Below, piece by piece: positions 44,407 through 52,876 of a stretch of 64,000 bases of DNA. Where the stretch lies: NCBI GenBank assembly GCA_963824475.1, contig CAWGPR010000003.1, forward strand, positions 310,001 through 374,000, written 5' to 3'. The first letter of the stretch is position 1, and every line of letters starts with the position of its first letter. Under the pieces are notes generated by a model. The model made no database searches, was not told where the DNA came from, and was given only the letters and a program-made list of their open reading frames with translations. The DNA is from Roseiarcus sp963824475 (GTDB lineage Bacteria > Pseudomonadota > Alphaproteobacteria > Rhizobiales > Beijerinckiaceae). A program made the position numbers and the translations under genes.

Positions 44407-45888
44407 TCACCGGAACGGCGGCTCGTCGAAACTCCTGAGCTTGCGGGAGTGCAGCGTGTCGTCCTGGCTCTGCAATAGGCCGATGGCGGCGATGCCGATC
44501 TGCAGATGCTCGGCGATCGCCCGCTCGTAGAAGGCGTTGGCGGCCCCAGGTAGCTTGATCTCGCCATGCAGCGGCTTGTCGGAGACGCAGAGCAGCGTGC
44601 CGTACGGCACGCGCATGCGGAAGCCCTGGGTGGCGACGGTCGCCGATTCCATGTCGACGGCGATGGCGCGCGAGATGTTGATGAGCCGTCGTTCCTTTGA
44701 CCAGCGCAATTCCCAATTGCGGTCGTCGTCCGTGACGACGGTGCCGGTGCGCAAGCGGCGCTTCAGCGCCTCGCCGCGGTCGCCGGTGACCTTCGCCACC
44801 GCCTCCTGTAGCGCAACCTGCACTTCGGCCAGCGCGGGGATCGGCGTCATCAGCGGCACCGCCTGGTCGAGGATGTTGTCGCGCCTGAGATAGGCGTGCG
44901 CGAGCACATAATCGCCAATCACCTGCGACTGCCTCAAGCCGGCGCAGTGGCCGACCATCAGCCAGCAATGCGGCCTAAGCACCGCGATATGGTCGGTGAT
45001 GGTCTTGGCGTTCGAGGGCCCGACGCCGATGTTGACCAGACTGATCCCACGCCCGTCGGCGCGCACGCAATGATAGGCGGGCATCTGGAAGCGATGCCAA
45101 GCGACTGCGCTGACTCGCGCCTCGGCCTCGGCCGGCGCGATCGCCGCGTCGATGACGATGTTGCCGGGCAGAACAACTTTCTCGACGCCCATTCCGGCAT
45201 GAAGCTGCTTCAAGCCCCATTGCACGAACTGGTCGACATAGCGGTGATAGTTGGTCAGCAGCACCCAGGGCTGCATCGCCCGCCAGTCGGAGCCGGTATA
45301 ATGCACGAGACGGCGGAGCGAATAATCGACGCGCGGCGCGTCGAACAGGGCGAGCGGCCGCTCAGGGCCGAAGTCGAACTCGCCGTCCGCGGTTTCGTCG
45401 CCGATCGTGGCCAGCGAAGGCACGGGAAAGAAACGCGCGAGCTCCGCCGCGTCGGCGCCGCCGCGCGTCAGCTCATCGCCGCTTTCGATGACATAAGGAT
45501 AGGGAATCTCCTGCGCTCCGACGCCAACCTCGATCGTGGCGCCGTATTCCGCGACCAGCGGCTCGAGCTGCTCGAGCAGATAGCCGCGAAACTCCGCAGG
45601 CTGCGTGACCGTCGTCGCGTAGACGCCGGGTTCGCTGAACTTAGCAAATGCGCGCGGGCTCGAGAGGGCCGGGCCATTGGGCGCATAGATCAGGCGCAGT
45701 TCAGGATAGCGGAACAAGGCGCGGGTCGCAGCCGAAGGCTGCTCGCCGTTCTTGAGAAAGCGCTCGACCGCGCCGCGCAAGGCGTCGGTCGCTTCCTCGT
45801 ACAGCCGAACGAGGCGGTCGACCGCCTCGTCGGGCGTCTCGACCCGCTCAAACGGACCTTTGACATTGTCGTTCGACGGGACGAGCAC
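44407..45888 (-). CDS. amn: AMP nucleosidase
   Basis: A 493-residue enzyme hydrolysing AMP to adenine and ribose 5-phosphate. The N-terminal AMN domain (ETPDEAVDRLVRLYEEATDA through PYPYVIESGDE) is followed by a nucleoside-phosphorylase-like domain with LVNIGVGPSNAKTITDHIAV, RPHCWLMVGHCAGLR and AIAVDMESATVATQGFRMRV. No ATG suits the N-terminus: GTG 45886-45888 with GAGGAG nine bases upstream gives the family length, while the open frame to 46065 overlaps ridA and is rejected. It is third in a minus-strand run with ridA and a DUF1993 gene. Confidence 0.93.
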   Translation of the reverse strand: MLVPSNDNVKGPFERVETPDEAVDRLVRLYEEATDALRGAVERFLKNGEQPSAATRALFRYPELRLIYAPNGPALSSPRAFAKFSEPGVYATTVTQPAEFRGYLLEQLEPLVAEYGATIEVGVGAQEIPYPYVIESGDELTRGGADAAELARFFPVPSLATIGDETADGEFDFGPERPLALFDAPRVDYSLRRLVHYTGSDWRAMQPWVLLTNYHRYVDQFVQWGLKQLHAGMGVEKVVLPGNIVIDAAIAPAEAEARVSAVAWHRFQMPAYHCVRADGRGISLVNIGVGPSNAKTITDHIAVLRPHCWLMVGHCAGLRQSQVIGDYVLAHAYLRRDNILDQAVPLMTPIPALAEVQVALQEAVAKVTGDRGEALKRRLRTGTVVTDDDRNWELRWSKERRLINISRAIAVDMESATVATQGFRMRVPYGTLLCVSDKPLHGEIKLPGAANAFYERAIAEHLQIGIAAIGLLQSQDDTLHSRKLRSFDEPPFR

Positions 45889-45953
45889 CGAAACGGTCTC
45901 CTCAAAAGCGAAATCGGACAGGCGACCCGGACCCGGCCGCCGCGCCGAGCGGC

Positions 45954-46307
45954 TTAGCCCGTCCCGGCGATGCAGGCGATCTCGACAGTATAAACCGGCG
46001 CGGCCAGCTTGGCCTCGACGGTCGCGCGAGCGGGCCCATGCCCGGCGGGTACCCACGCGTCCCACACCGCGTTCATTTCGGCGAACGTCGCGATGTCAGC
46101 TAGATAAATGGTGGTCGACAGAATCTTGGTCTTGTCGGATCCGGCTTCGGCGAGCAGACGCTCGATCGTAGCGAGGATCTCCTTGGTCTGATCGGTAACG
46201 CTCTTGCCTTTCGCCTGATCGGCGACCTGACCGGCAAGATAGATCGTCGAGCCATGAATGACCGCCTGCGACATGCGCGGGCCGGTATGCAGTCTGGTGA
46301 TGGTCAT
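45954..46307 (-). CDS. RidA family protein (YjgF/YER057c/UK114)
   Basis: A 117-residue RidA-fold protein. MTITRLHTGPRMSQAVIHGS starts the first strand, and VWDAWVPAGHGPARATVEAK contains the conserved Arg of the active site, with a C-terminal VYTVEIACIAG strand. RidA proteins deaminate reactive enamine/imine intermediates; subgroup members may act on other substrates. ATG 46305-46307 is used. It lies 11 bp after the DUF1993 gene and 65 bp before amn. Confidence 0.9.
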   Translation of the reverse strand: MTITRLHTGPRMSQAVIHGSTIYLAGQVADQAKGKSVTDQTKEILATIERLLAEAGSDKTKILSTTIYLADIATFAEMNAVWDAWVPAGHGPARATVEAKLAAPVYTVEIACIAGTG

Positions 46308-46318
46308 AGTCGATGCTC

Positions 46319-46843
46319 TCAAACCCGAACAAGGTTCGGGACCGCGCCTATAAAGTTGCGTTTGCCGATCTCGACGCCGCTTGCGCGCAAGATGTCGTAA
46401 GCCGTGGTCAAATGAAAATAGAAGTTCGGCATGGCGAAATGCAGCAGATAGTCGGCGCCGGGAAGCTTCAGTTTATTGGCGCCGGCGGGAATGACGATCT
46501 CCCGGGTCTCAGCGCCCTCCATCGCCTTGGCGTCGATCGATTTCAGCATGTCGAGCGTCGCGTGGATGCGAGCGCGCAACTCGGCGATGGTCGTCTCCTT
46601 GTCCTCCTTGACGGGCGGGTCCTTGGCTGCCAGCCGGAACGACGAGTTCTTGGCGTGATCGCAGAAGGCCTGGACCTGGCGGACGAGCGGCCACATGTCC
46701 GGGCTTAGCCGCATGGCGAGATAGCTGTTCGGGTCGAACTTGCGCGCCTGCGCATGCTCCTCCGCCTTGTCGAGAATGGCGAGGAAAGCGTTAAGCGAGC
46801 GCTCATAGATCGGCACGCTGCTCTGATAGAGCGAAAGGGACAT
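46319..46843 (-). CDS. DUF1993 family protein
   Basis: A 174-residue cytosolic helical protein of the DUF1993 family (four-helix-bundle, DinB-like). Typical features are MSLSLYQSSVPIYERSLNAF at the N-terminus, DMWPLVRQVQAFCDHAKNS in the middle and FYFHLTTAYDILRASGVEIG near the end. ATG 46841-46843 is chosen; an upstream extension to 46897 is unlike the family. The function is unknown. It probably shares a transcript with ridA. Confidence 0.88.
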   Translation of the reverse strand: MSLSLYQSSVPIYERSLNAFLAILDKAEEHAQARKFDPNSYLAMRLSPDMWPLVRQVQAFCDHAKNSSFRLAAKDPPVKEDKETTIAELRARIHATLDMLKSIDAKAMEGAETREIVIPAGANKLKLPGADYLLHFAMPNFYFHLTTAYDILRASGVEIGKRNFIGAVPNLVRV

Positions 46844-46941
46844 CGGCTTCAATTTCCTCCCAAAAATGTCGCTGCGGCGGGCTATGGATGCACGCAAAAT
46901 GTGACGTTATCAACTTGCTGTGGCCGCCGCCCGGTCGGTCC

Positions 46942-47238
46942 TCAGCCGGGCCGCTCCGGTGGTTCAAGATAGGGCTCGACCACTGCCCGCGCCTCCGCGC
47001 TCGTGACGACAGGGAGGATTTCGAACGTCACGCCTGCGCCGCGCCACTCGAGAATCCATGCTTAAATCAGCCTGAGATCGTTGGAGCGCATGAGCTGGAA
47101 GCAGCGGGAAAAGTTGCATTCGATCCAGCTGTCGACATATTCGAGCCCCTCCGGCAGCGACCGGCCCTCCTGGCGCAGGCGCTGATAGACCGGAACCATG
47201 TCGTTGTCGCGGAAACGCTCGATGACCATGAACAGCAT
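46942..47238 (-). pseudogene. DUF3303-type protein interrupted by an in-frame TAA
   Basis: Reading from ATG 47236-47238 gives 58 residues (MLFMVIERFRDNDMVPVYQR, then LPEGLEYVDSWIECNF and RCFQLMRSNDLRLI) up to a TAA at 47062-47064. The same frame then continues AWILEWRGAGVTFEILPVVT to TGA at 46942-46944, giving 98 codons in all. The pattern VIERF..D...VY.R...EGR.LPEGL.Y..SW and W.GvtFE.vPVvtS is that of the DUF3303 family. One substitution (for example CAA to TAA) has split it. It is downstream of the GFA gene on the same strand. Confidence 0.75.
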
Positions 47239-47285
47239 CGTTGTCGACCTTGGCGGCCCTCTAGCGCGCGTAAACGCCGCCCGCG

Positions 47286-47705
47286 TCAGACCTTTAGCGG
47301 GAGCGGATGTCCTTCAACCTCAGGCAGACTGGGGTCGAAGCATGCCCATTTTGGCGCGGATTGGGTCCAGATGGTCGCCGTGGGCGCCGCCAGGTTTGGA
47401 TCGTCGAGCGTTCCCGCCCGCACGAAGATAAGAGTCGGCCGCTCCTCCGCCTCGCTGAACACATCCGACCCGCATCGGGCGCAGAAACGCCGGTGCATGG
47501 TCGAGCCGCTGTCGGCTTTGCATACGTAATCGGTGAGCGGACCGGAAACGGCGACGTCCTCCGTGCGGAAAAGGGCGCTGACCGCTCCGGTTCCCGCGCC
47601 GAGATATTGGCAGACGCGACACCAGCAATATCGCGCGCCGAGCGGCGCGTCGGCCTTGATTTCGTACCGCACCGCCCCGCATAGACATCCGCCTGCAATC
47701 GCCAA
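47286..47705 (-). CDS. GFA/CENP-V domain protein
   Basis: A 139-residue protein of the glutathione-dependent formaldehyde-activating (GFA/CENP-V-like) family. The zinc ligands are in GGCLCGAVRYE, CWCRVCQ and RRFCARCGSDVF, and the C-terminus has PTATIWTQSAPKWACFDP, as usual for the family. Such proteins bind two zinc ions; formaldehyde-linked activity is shown for only a few members. It starts at ATG 47703-47705 and is divergent from the Irr-like regulator. Confidence 0.92.
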   Translation of the reverse strand: MAIAGGCLCGAVRYEIKADAPLGARYCWCRVCQYLGAGTGAVSALFRTEDVAVSGPLTDYVCKADSGSTMHRRFCARCGSDVFSEAEERPTLIFVRAGTLDDPNLAAPTATIWTQSAPKWACFDPSLPEVEGHPLPLKV

Positions 47706-47908
47706 GGGTCAGCTCCCCATGAACCGGCTCGAATGACGATATGAGAAATCGGAAGCGCTCGCCAGCGAGTGGGGCGATCCGCCGCGGCCTGCGGGCCAAG
47801 GTTGAGGTTGCGGACGCGGCCGAGGCGGATTACAAAGACAGTTCAATCAAGTTCAGGAATTCGCTGGTGAGGATGGTTCCGGCCGTCCGCCAGCGGCATG
47901 CGACGCCG

Positions 47909-48340
47909 ATGGAAATGAAGAGCGCCCCGCATCCCGATGTCTGCTATGGCGTGCTGGTTCGGAAGCTCGCTTCCGCTGGCGTGCGTCCGACCCGGCAAAG
48001 GCTCGATCTTGCCCGCACGATCTTCGGCGGCGGGAACCGGCACTTCACCGCCGAAATGATCTTTCATGAGACGCGGTCGATTTCATTCGCGCCGACGCTT
48101 GGCACAATCTACAACACGCTCAACGAATTTTCGCGCTCCGGCCTCCTGCGGGAGATCGCCATCTACGACGCCAAGCTCTGGTACGACACCAAGACCGGGC
48201 CTCACTACCACTTCTATCGCGAGGATACGGAAGAACTGTCCGACATCCCCGAGGACTTGTTGCCTGAGTTCGAGATCCCGGCTCCCGACGGCACGAGCAT
48301 CGCGGCCATCGACGTGATCGTAAGGCTGAGAAAGCTCTGA
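47909..48340 (+). CDS. Fur-family regulator, Irr-like
   Basis: A 143-residue (as started here) Fur-superfamily repressor. The DNA-binding winged helix is GVRPTRQRLDLARTIF to PTLGTIYNTLNEFSRSGLLRE, with the C-terminal dimerisation domain containing the histidine-rich GPHYHFYRED and a DIPEDLLPEFEIPAPDG tail. This layout, lacking the CxxC zinc sites of Fur, matches the Irr group, which senses iron through haem in Hyphomicrobiales. The open frame starts at 47741; ATGs at 47873, 47909 and 47915 are all possible, and 47909 is chosen from family length. It may be a paralogue of the main Irr. Confidence 0.8.
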   Translation: MEMKSAPHPDVCYGVLVRKLASAGVRPTRQRLDLARTIFGGGNRHFTAEMIFHETRSISFAPTLGTIYNTLNEFSRSGLLREIAIYDAKLWYDTKTGPHYHFYREDTEELSDIPEDLLPEFEIPAPDGTSIAAIDVIVRLRKL

Positions 48341-48350
48341 CGAGCAGGCG

Positions 48351-48470
48351 TCTAGAGCAGATTGCGTTTGCGTCGACGCGGCCAATTGTAGCCGCGCTCG
48401 CTGAGCGCGGGACGCGGTCAACGACCGCCTCTACATGGCTCGATTCGACCGAATTGCAATCTGCCTTAGG
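48351..48470. repeat. Nested intergenic repeat (TCTAGAGCAGATTGC family)
   Basis: An outer inverted pair GCAGATTGC (48357-48365) and GCAATCTGC (48456-48464) encloses a smaller palindromic unit that begins TGTAGCCGCGCTC (48387) and ends CTACA (48431-48435). The inner unit has hairpins CCGCGCTC-GCT-GAGCGCGG and GCGGTC-AAC-GACCGC (approximate). Its core is shared with the element inside the copper ATPase gene (53110-53199). The start codon of the next gene lies just beyond the right end. Confidence 0.75.
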
Positions 48471-48476
48471 CGCCTT

Positions 48477-49472
48477 ATGACGCCTTTGTCCATTCTCGAA
48501 CTGGTTCGTGTTACGCAGGAGACCGACGCCCGCGGCGCGCTCAACAACGCCCGCGACGTCGCCGCCCACGCCGAGAAATGGGGCTATCGGCGCATCTGGG
48601 TGGCGGAGCATCATAACATGCCGGGCATCGCCAGCGCGGCGACTTCAGTGGTGCTCGCTCATATTGCCGAGGGGACGACGACCATTCGGGTCGGGGCCGG
48701 GGGCATCATGCTTCCCAACCATGCGCCTTACGTTATCGCCGAGCAGTTCGGAACGCTGGCGCGGCTTTTTCCTGATCGCATCGACCTCGGCCTCGGCCGC
48801 GCCCCGGGCACGGACCAGATCACGTTGCACGCTTTGCGTCGTCCGCTGGAGGCCGCCGAGAACTTCCCGCAGGACGTTCTGGAGCTGCAAGCGTTTCTGG
48901 CTCCAGTCAGTCCCGGCCAACGCATCCAGGCCGTGCCGGCGGCGGGAACGGAAGTGCCGCTCTGGATCCTGGGATCGAGCCATTTCGGCGCAATGCTGGC
49001 CGCCGAGTTGGGGCTCCCATATGCGTTCGCATCGCATTTTGCGCCCGATCATCTGATCTCGGCGCTTGAGATCTATCGCAGCCGCTTCAAGCCATCGGAG
49101 CAGCTCGACCGGCCCTATGCAATGGTCGGGGTCAACATCATCGCCGCCGAAAGCGACGACAAAGCGCGGCGGCTCGCCACGACACAGCAGATGTCGTTCA
49201 CCAACATCTTCCGCGGCGCCCGCGGCTTGAGTCAGCCGCCGATCGCCGACATCGAAAGCTATTGGACGCCGATGGAGAAGGCGCAGGCGAAAAGGATGCT
49301 GGCGCGCTCCATTGTCGGCTCTCCCGATACTGTCCGCAAAGGCGTGGCCGCGCTGGTTGAGGAAACCGGCGCCGACGAGCTCATCGTCGTCTCCGACGTC
49401 TACGAGCATGCGGAACGGCTGCGTTCCCTCGAGCTCATCGCTCGGGCCGGCGGGCTCCCTCGAACGGCCTAG
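48477..49472 (+). CDS. LLM class flavin-dependent oxidoreductase
   Basis: A 331-residue luciferase-like monooxygenase-fold protein using reduced FMN or F420-type flavin. Characteristic segments are LSILELVRVTQ at the N-terminus, EKWGYRRIWVAEHHNMPGIA, LPNHAPYVIAEQFGTLARLF and RIDLGLGRAPGTD. ATG 48477 is chosen; the frame extends to 48435 but that lies in the repeat. Members of this subgroup are often annotated MsnO8-like with unknown substrates. No partner flavin reductase is adjacent. Confidence 0.9.
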   Translation: MTPLSILELVRVTQETDARGALNNARDVAAHAEKWGYRRIWVAEHHNMPGIASAATSVVLAHIAEGTTTIRVGAGGIMLPNHAPYVIAEQFGTLARLFPDRIDLGLGRAPGTDQITLHALRRPLEAAENFPQDVLELQAFLAPVSPGQRIQAVPAAGTEVPLWILGSSHFGAMLAAELGLPYAFASHFAPDHLISALEIYRSRFKPSEQLDRPYAMVGVNIIAAESDDKARRLATTQQMSFTNIFRGARGLSQPPIADIESYWTPMEKAQAKRMLARSIVGSPDTVRKGVAALVEETGADELIVVSDVYEHAERLRSLELIARAGGLPRTA

Positions 49473-49882
49473 TCGTCACGCCGAGCGTTCAGCCAAGCCA
49501 TGGACGTTTTGCGGCGAAAAGCGACGCTTCTTGCCGGCAAAAGGCGACTTCTGCGCCGAAGGCGCTCGCTAAATCGCCCAAAAAAGGGGCCATTTAAGCG
49601 TCGGATTCCTTCCACCAAACTAGCGATTTCAAAGGCTTAGAGCGGATTTTCCTTCCGTCTCTGGGGCGCGACCCTGAAAGCACCCTTCGAAGCCGCGGCC
49701 CGGCGCCTGAGCCCGAGGCCTTCGGAGCAGCGCACAAGGTCTCCCCTTTGGCGATCTCGAAATCTCCCCTTTGGCGATCTCGCGATCATAGCCTGGTATT
49801 CTGGAAAAGTAAATCTATTTCATCGTTTTTTCTGATTCTACCGAGCAGGCGGAAAAACCGGCTCCCGCCCTGGCCGATCGCT
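49473..49882. other. Intergenic stretch with short direct repeats
   Basis: About 410 bp between convergent genes. It contains degenerate copies of a GGCGAAAAGCGACGCTTCT-like unit (about 49510-49560) and the tandem repeat listed separately. No gene is supported in any frame. Confidence 0.55.
49740..49782. repeat. Tandem direct repeat, period 23 bp
   Basis: Two perfect copies of TCTCCCCTTTGGCGATCTC plus a trailing G start at 49740 and 49763. They lie in the non-coding gap downstream of the LLM gene and immediately before an AT-rich patch (TGGTATTCTGGAAAAG). The role is unknown. Confidence 0.7.
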
Positions 49883-50773
49883 CTACGCCGCCGCCTTGCT
49901 CCGCGCCGCGATCGCGTCGGCGATGGCGAGCGTCCGGCGCGCCATATCGGCGTGCAAGAGCTCCACCATGCGGCCGTTGAGCTGGATCACGCCCTTGCCT
50001 GCGTTCTCGGGCAGCGCGAACGCCTCGATGATGGCGGCTGCGTGTTCCACCTCCGCGGAGGTGGGAGCGAACACCTCGTTGCAGATGTCGATCTGACTGG
50101 GGTGGATCAGGGTCTTGCCGTCGAGGCCCATGTCGCGGCCTTGCAGGCATTCCAGGCGGAAGCCGTCGAGATCCGCAATGGCGTTGAAGACGCCGTCGAC
50201 GATGTCGACGCCATGGGCGCGCGCGGCCACCACGCAGCTGGCGACCCATGCGGTCATGGTGGGGCGGCCGGGGGTGAGCCGCGCCCGCGTTTCCTTGGCG
50301 AGATCGTTGAGGCCCATGACCATGACCGCGAAGCGCGAAGTCGAGTCGGCGGCGACCGCGGCGATCGAGCCGGCGTTCAAAACCGCGTTCGGCGTCTCCA
50401 TCATCGCCCAGATGCGGGTGCGATCGGGCGCGCCGGATTCGCGCAAGGTGCGGGCGGCGGCCATGATCGCCCCCGGACCATCGACCTTGGGCAGCAGAAT
50501 GGCGTCCGGCCTGGCGCCGGAGGCCGCGACGAGATCCTCTTCTCCCCACGGCGTATGCGGCCCATTGACCCGGATGACGACCTCGCGGCCGCGGAAGGCC
50601 CCTGTTCGCACGGCCTCGGCGACTTGTTGGCGCGCGGCCGGTTTCTGATCGGGGGCGACTGAATCCTCGAGATCGAGGATCAGCGCGTCAGCCGGCAACG
50701 TCTTGGCCTTCGCCAAGGCCTTGCCGTTGGACCCGGGCATGTAGAGAACGCTGCGACGCGGGCGAGCAAGCAT
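49883..50773 (-). CDS. CoA-ester lyase (HpcH/HpaI, CitE-like)
   Basis: A 296-residue TIM-barrel lyase of the malyl/citramalyl-CoA lyase group. It has the N-terminal RRSVLYMPGSNGKALAKAKT, the magnesium ligand Asp/Glu in LILDLEDSVAP, IRVNGPHTPWGEEDL, MMETPNAVLNA with the second Glu, and the C-terminal KTLIHPSQIDICNEVFAPT. The reaction would be cleavage or formation of a (methyl)malyl- or citramalyl-CoA, fitting acetate or C1 assimilation, but the exact CoA ester is not visible. The second ATG (50771-50773) is chosen because GGAG lies six bases before it. Confidence 0.9.
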   Translation of the reverse strand: MLARPRRSVLYMPGSNGKALAKAKTLPADALILDLEDSVAPDQKPAARQQVAEAVRTGAFRGREVVIRVNGPHTPWGEEDLVAASGARPDAILLPKVDGPGAIMAAARTLRESGAPDRTRIWAMMETPNAVLNAGSIAAVAADSTSRFAVMVMGLNDLAKETRARLTPGRPTMTAWVASCVVAARAHGVDIVDGVFNAIADLDGFRLECLQGRDMGLDGKTLIHPSQIDICNEVFAPTSAEVEHAAAIIEAFALPENAGKGVIQLNGRMVELLHADMARRTLAIADAIAARSKAAA

Positions 50774-50898
50774 GAACATCTCCGGACCGTAATCGTCAAC
50801 ATTTAACGATAAGTTTGCTGCGGCGCCAGAGGACAGTTCGCCGCAGCAGCATTGTATTTACTCGGGTCCGGTCGGCGATCGCTCGACCCAACGAAAAC

Positions 50899-51066
50899 GT
50901 GAAGCCGGTGAGTGCGGCGTTGGTCGTGGGCGCGGTGATCGGGGTGGCTTCGGCAGGGTCCTATTTCTTCATTGTCGACCAGCCGATCACCGCCGCCGAT
51001 CTTGACGCCGTCTCGCAACAAAACGCCGCGCCTTTGCCGGCGTGGGGGGCTCGGAGCGTGATGTGA
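50899..51066 (+). CDS. Possible small single-span membrane protein
   Basis: A 55-residue frame from GTG 50899 reads KPVSAALVVGAVIGVASAGS followed by YFFIVDQPITAADLDAV, i.e. one hydrophobic segment and a short polar tail. The frame is open further upstream but that part is Arg-rich. No clear Shine-Dalgarno is present. It is a plausible small membrane protein with unknown function. Confidence 0.4.
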   Translation: MKPVSAALVVGAVIGVASAGSYFFIVDQPITAADLDAVSQQNAAPLPAWGARSVM

Positions 51067-51083
51067 TGAGGTCGAACCAGGCT

Positions 51084-51172
51084 CGTCATTGCGAGCGAAG
51101 CGAAGCAATCCAGGGGGAAGGGCCGGAGCGGCAGCTCTGGATCGCCGCGTCGCTTCGCTCCTCGCGATGACG
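51084..51172. repeat. Dispersed inverted repeat (GTCATTGCGAGCGAAGCGAAG family)
   Basis: GTCATTGCGAGCGAAGCGAA starts the left arm (51085) and GCTTCGCTCCTCGCGATGAC ends the right arm (51171), together forming a long imperfect hairpin about 89 bp in total. This sequence type is a widespread intergenic repeat in Hyphomicrobiales. It lies downstream of the aminotransferase stop. Confidence 0.75.
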
Positions 51173-51212
51173 ATTCCATCCGACCGCATCTCGCTCTAGA
51201 GCGCGCTGCGGC

Positions 51213-52412
51213 TCAGGCGGCAAGCCAACGCGCCATACGGCGCGTCGCTTCGGCCATCTGCTCGGGGTCGCGAGCGAAACAGAGACGCAGATGACCCTCG
51301 CCGCCTGGACCGAAGGCGCCTCCAGGCGCTGCGCCGACGCCGGCTTCGTCGATGAGCCTCAGCGCCAGCGCGCGGGAATCAGGAAAGCCATCGACCGAGA
51401 AGAACAAATAGAACGCCGCCTCCGGCTTGAAGAAGCGAACGCGCCCGGTCTTGGCCAGTCCTTCGCATAAGATATCGCGCGCGCGGCGGCAGCGCTCGAT
51501 CTGCCAGGCAAGAAAGGCTTCGCCCTGCTCGAGCGCCGCGGTCGCGGCGCGCTGATTGAAGACCGGGACCCCGGAGGTCGTGTATTGCACAAGGTTCTCG
51601 ATCACGTCGCCGAGCTCCCGCGGGGCCTCGAGCCAGCCGACACGGAAGCCGGTCATCGCCCAGTTCTTGGACATCGTCTGAACAAACAGGATCTTATCGT
51701 CGGGCGCCATGACGTCGTGGAACGAGGGCGCGCGCACGCCGTCGTAAGTGATCCGTCCATAGATCTCGTCGGCGATGATCCAAAGCCCATGCCGGCGCGC
51801 GATGGCGAGCGTCTCGGCGATCTCCTCACGTGTCGCGACGAACCCGGTCGGGTTGGCGGGGGTGTTGAGAAAGATGAGGCGGGCTAAGGGCGTCACCGCC
51901 TTCTCGAGCTTGCCCGGATCGAGGCTCCAGCGGCTCCCTTTGTCGAGTCGGACCGGCACCGCGCGCGCGCCGGAAATTTCAAGCGCGCCGACGAAATTGG
52001 GCCAGGCGGGCGTGGGGATGATCGCCTCGTCGCCCGGGCCGACGATGAGCCGGGTCGCGATCTCGATTGCGTGCATTCCGCCGATGGTGACGAAAAAATT
52101 CTCGGGCGAGAATGCGCCGCCGCCCGGCGCCGCGCCATAGACCTGCGTCATGTAAGCCGCGACCGCCTCGCGCAATTCAGGGACGCCGCGCTGGGCGGTG
52201 TAGAAGGTCTCGCCGCGGTCGAGCGACGCCTTGGCCGCCTCGCTGATGAACGGCGGCGTCGGCAGGTCGCCCTCGCCGACCCACAAGGGAATAAGCCCCT
52301 GCCGGCCGCGGCCGTAATTGAACACTTCGACGATGCCGCTCGTCGCGACGTCACGCATCGTGGGCCGGATCAGATCGGGCCAGTTGGGCGCGCGGGGCGA
52401 AACGACGTTCAT
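51213..52412 (-). CDS. PLP-dependent class I aminotransferase
   Basis: A 399-residue fold-type I aminotransferase (AAT_I). Typical segments are IPLWVGEGDLPTPPFISEAA, FFVTIGGMHAIEIATRL, FLNTPANPTGFVATREEI with the cofactor Asn, ADEIYGRITYDG, and SKNWAMTGFRVGW containing the PLP-binding lysine. ATG 52410-52412 with GAGGC just upstream is preferred; ATG 52469 is possible but would overlap cueR. The substrate is probably an aromatic or acidic amino acid, but this is not determined. The gene is downstream of cueR on the same strand. Confidence 0.92.
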   Translation of the reverse strand: MNVVSPRAPNWPDLIRPTMRDVATSGIVEVFNYGRGRQGLIPLWVGEGDLPTPPFISEAAKASLDRGETFYTAQRGVPELREAVAAYMTQVYGAAPGGGAFSPENFFVTIGGMHAIEIATRLIVGPGDEAIIPTPAWPNFVGALEISGARAVPVRLDKGSRWSLDPGKLEKAVTPLARLIFLNTPANPTGFVATREEIAETLAIARRHGLWIIADEIYGRITYDGVRAPSFHDVMAPDDKILFVQTMSKNWAMTGFRVGWLEAPRELGDVIENLVQYTTSGVPVFNQRAATAALEQGEAFLAWQIERCRRARDILCEGLAKTGRVRFFKPEAAFYLFFSVDGFPDSRALALRLIDEAGVGAAPGGAFGPGGEGHLRLCFARDPEQMAEATRRMARWLAA

Positions 52413-52461
52413 TTCGGCCTCATGGACCAGCGCTCGGGGGCGCGCAAGGGCCGGCAAGGAT

Positions 52462-52863
52462 TCAGCCATCGGTCTCTTCGCGCGCGAGATCATCGAGGAT
52501 CGGACAGTCCGGCCGATCGTCGCCGTGGCATGCGGCGACCAGCTCTCGAAGCGTGTTCGCCATTCCCTGCATTTCAGCGATCCGCGACTGGAGATCGCCG
52601 ATATGCGCCTCGGCGATGCGCTTGACTTCGCGGCTCGGGCGGCCGCGATCGCGCCATAGCGCCAGCAATTCGCCGATTTCCGCAATCGAAAAGCCGAGCC
52701 GGCGCGCCCGCCGGATGAACCTGAGCTCATGGATCTCGCGGTCGCCGTAGTCGCGATAGGCGTTCGCGCGGCGCTCTGCGGGACGCAACAGGCCGATCGC
52801 CTCGTAATGTCGGATCATCTTGGCGGTGACTCCGCTCGCGGCGGCCGCCGCGCCGATGTTCAT
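52462..52863 (-). CDS. cueR: MerR-family copper-responsive regulator
   Basis: A 133-residue activator of the CueR type. The N-terminal MerR winged helix is MNIGAAAAASGVTAKMIRHY to ANAYRDYGDREIHELRFIRR, followed by a long dimerisation helix. The metal loop has the Cu(I)/Ag(I)-specific spacing C-x7-C in CHGDDRPDCPIL, as in CueR. ATG 52861-52863 is used; the open frame to 53016 runs through the operator and into copA and is rejected. It is divergent from copA with a CueR box in the 52-bp gap. Confidence 0.93.
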   Translation of the reverse strand: MNIGAAAAASGVTAKMIRHYEAIGLLRPAERRANAYRDYGDREIHELRFIRRARRLGFSIAEIGELLALWRDRGRPSREVKRIAEAHIGDLQSRIAEMQGMANTLRELVAACHGDDRPDCPILDDLAREETDG

Positions 52864-52876
52864 GTGAAGAATCCGC

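Noticed and set aside
44896..45957. A 353-codon plus-strand frame opposite amn
   Set aside because: It is the antisense shadow of amn; no family features and His/Arg-rich composition.
48400..48440. Repeat hairpins considered as the start of a CRISPR-like array
   Set aside because: No regularly spaced direct repeats or spacers are present; the units are inverted palindromes.
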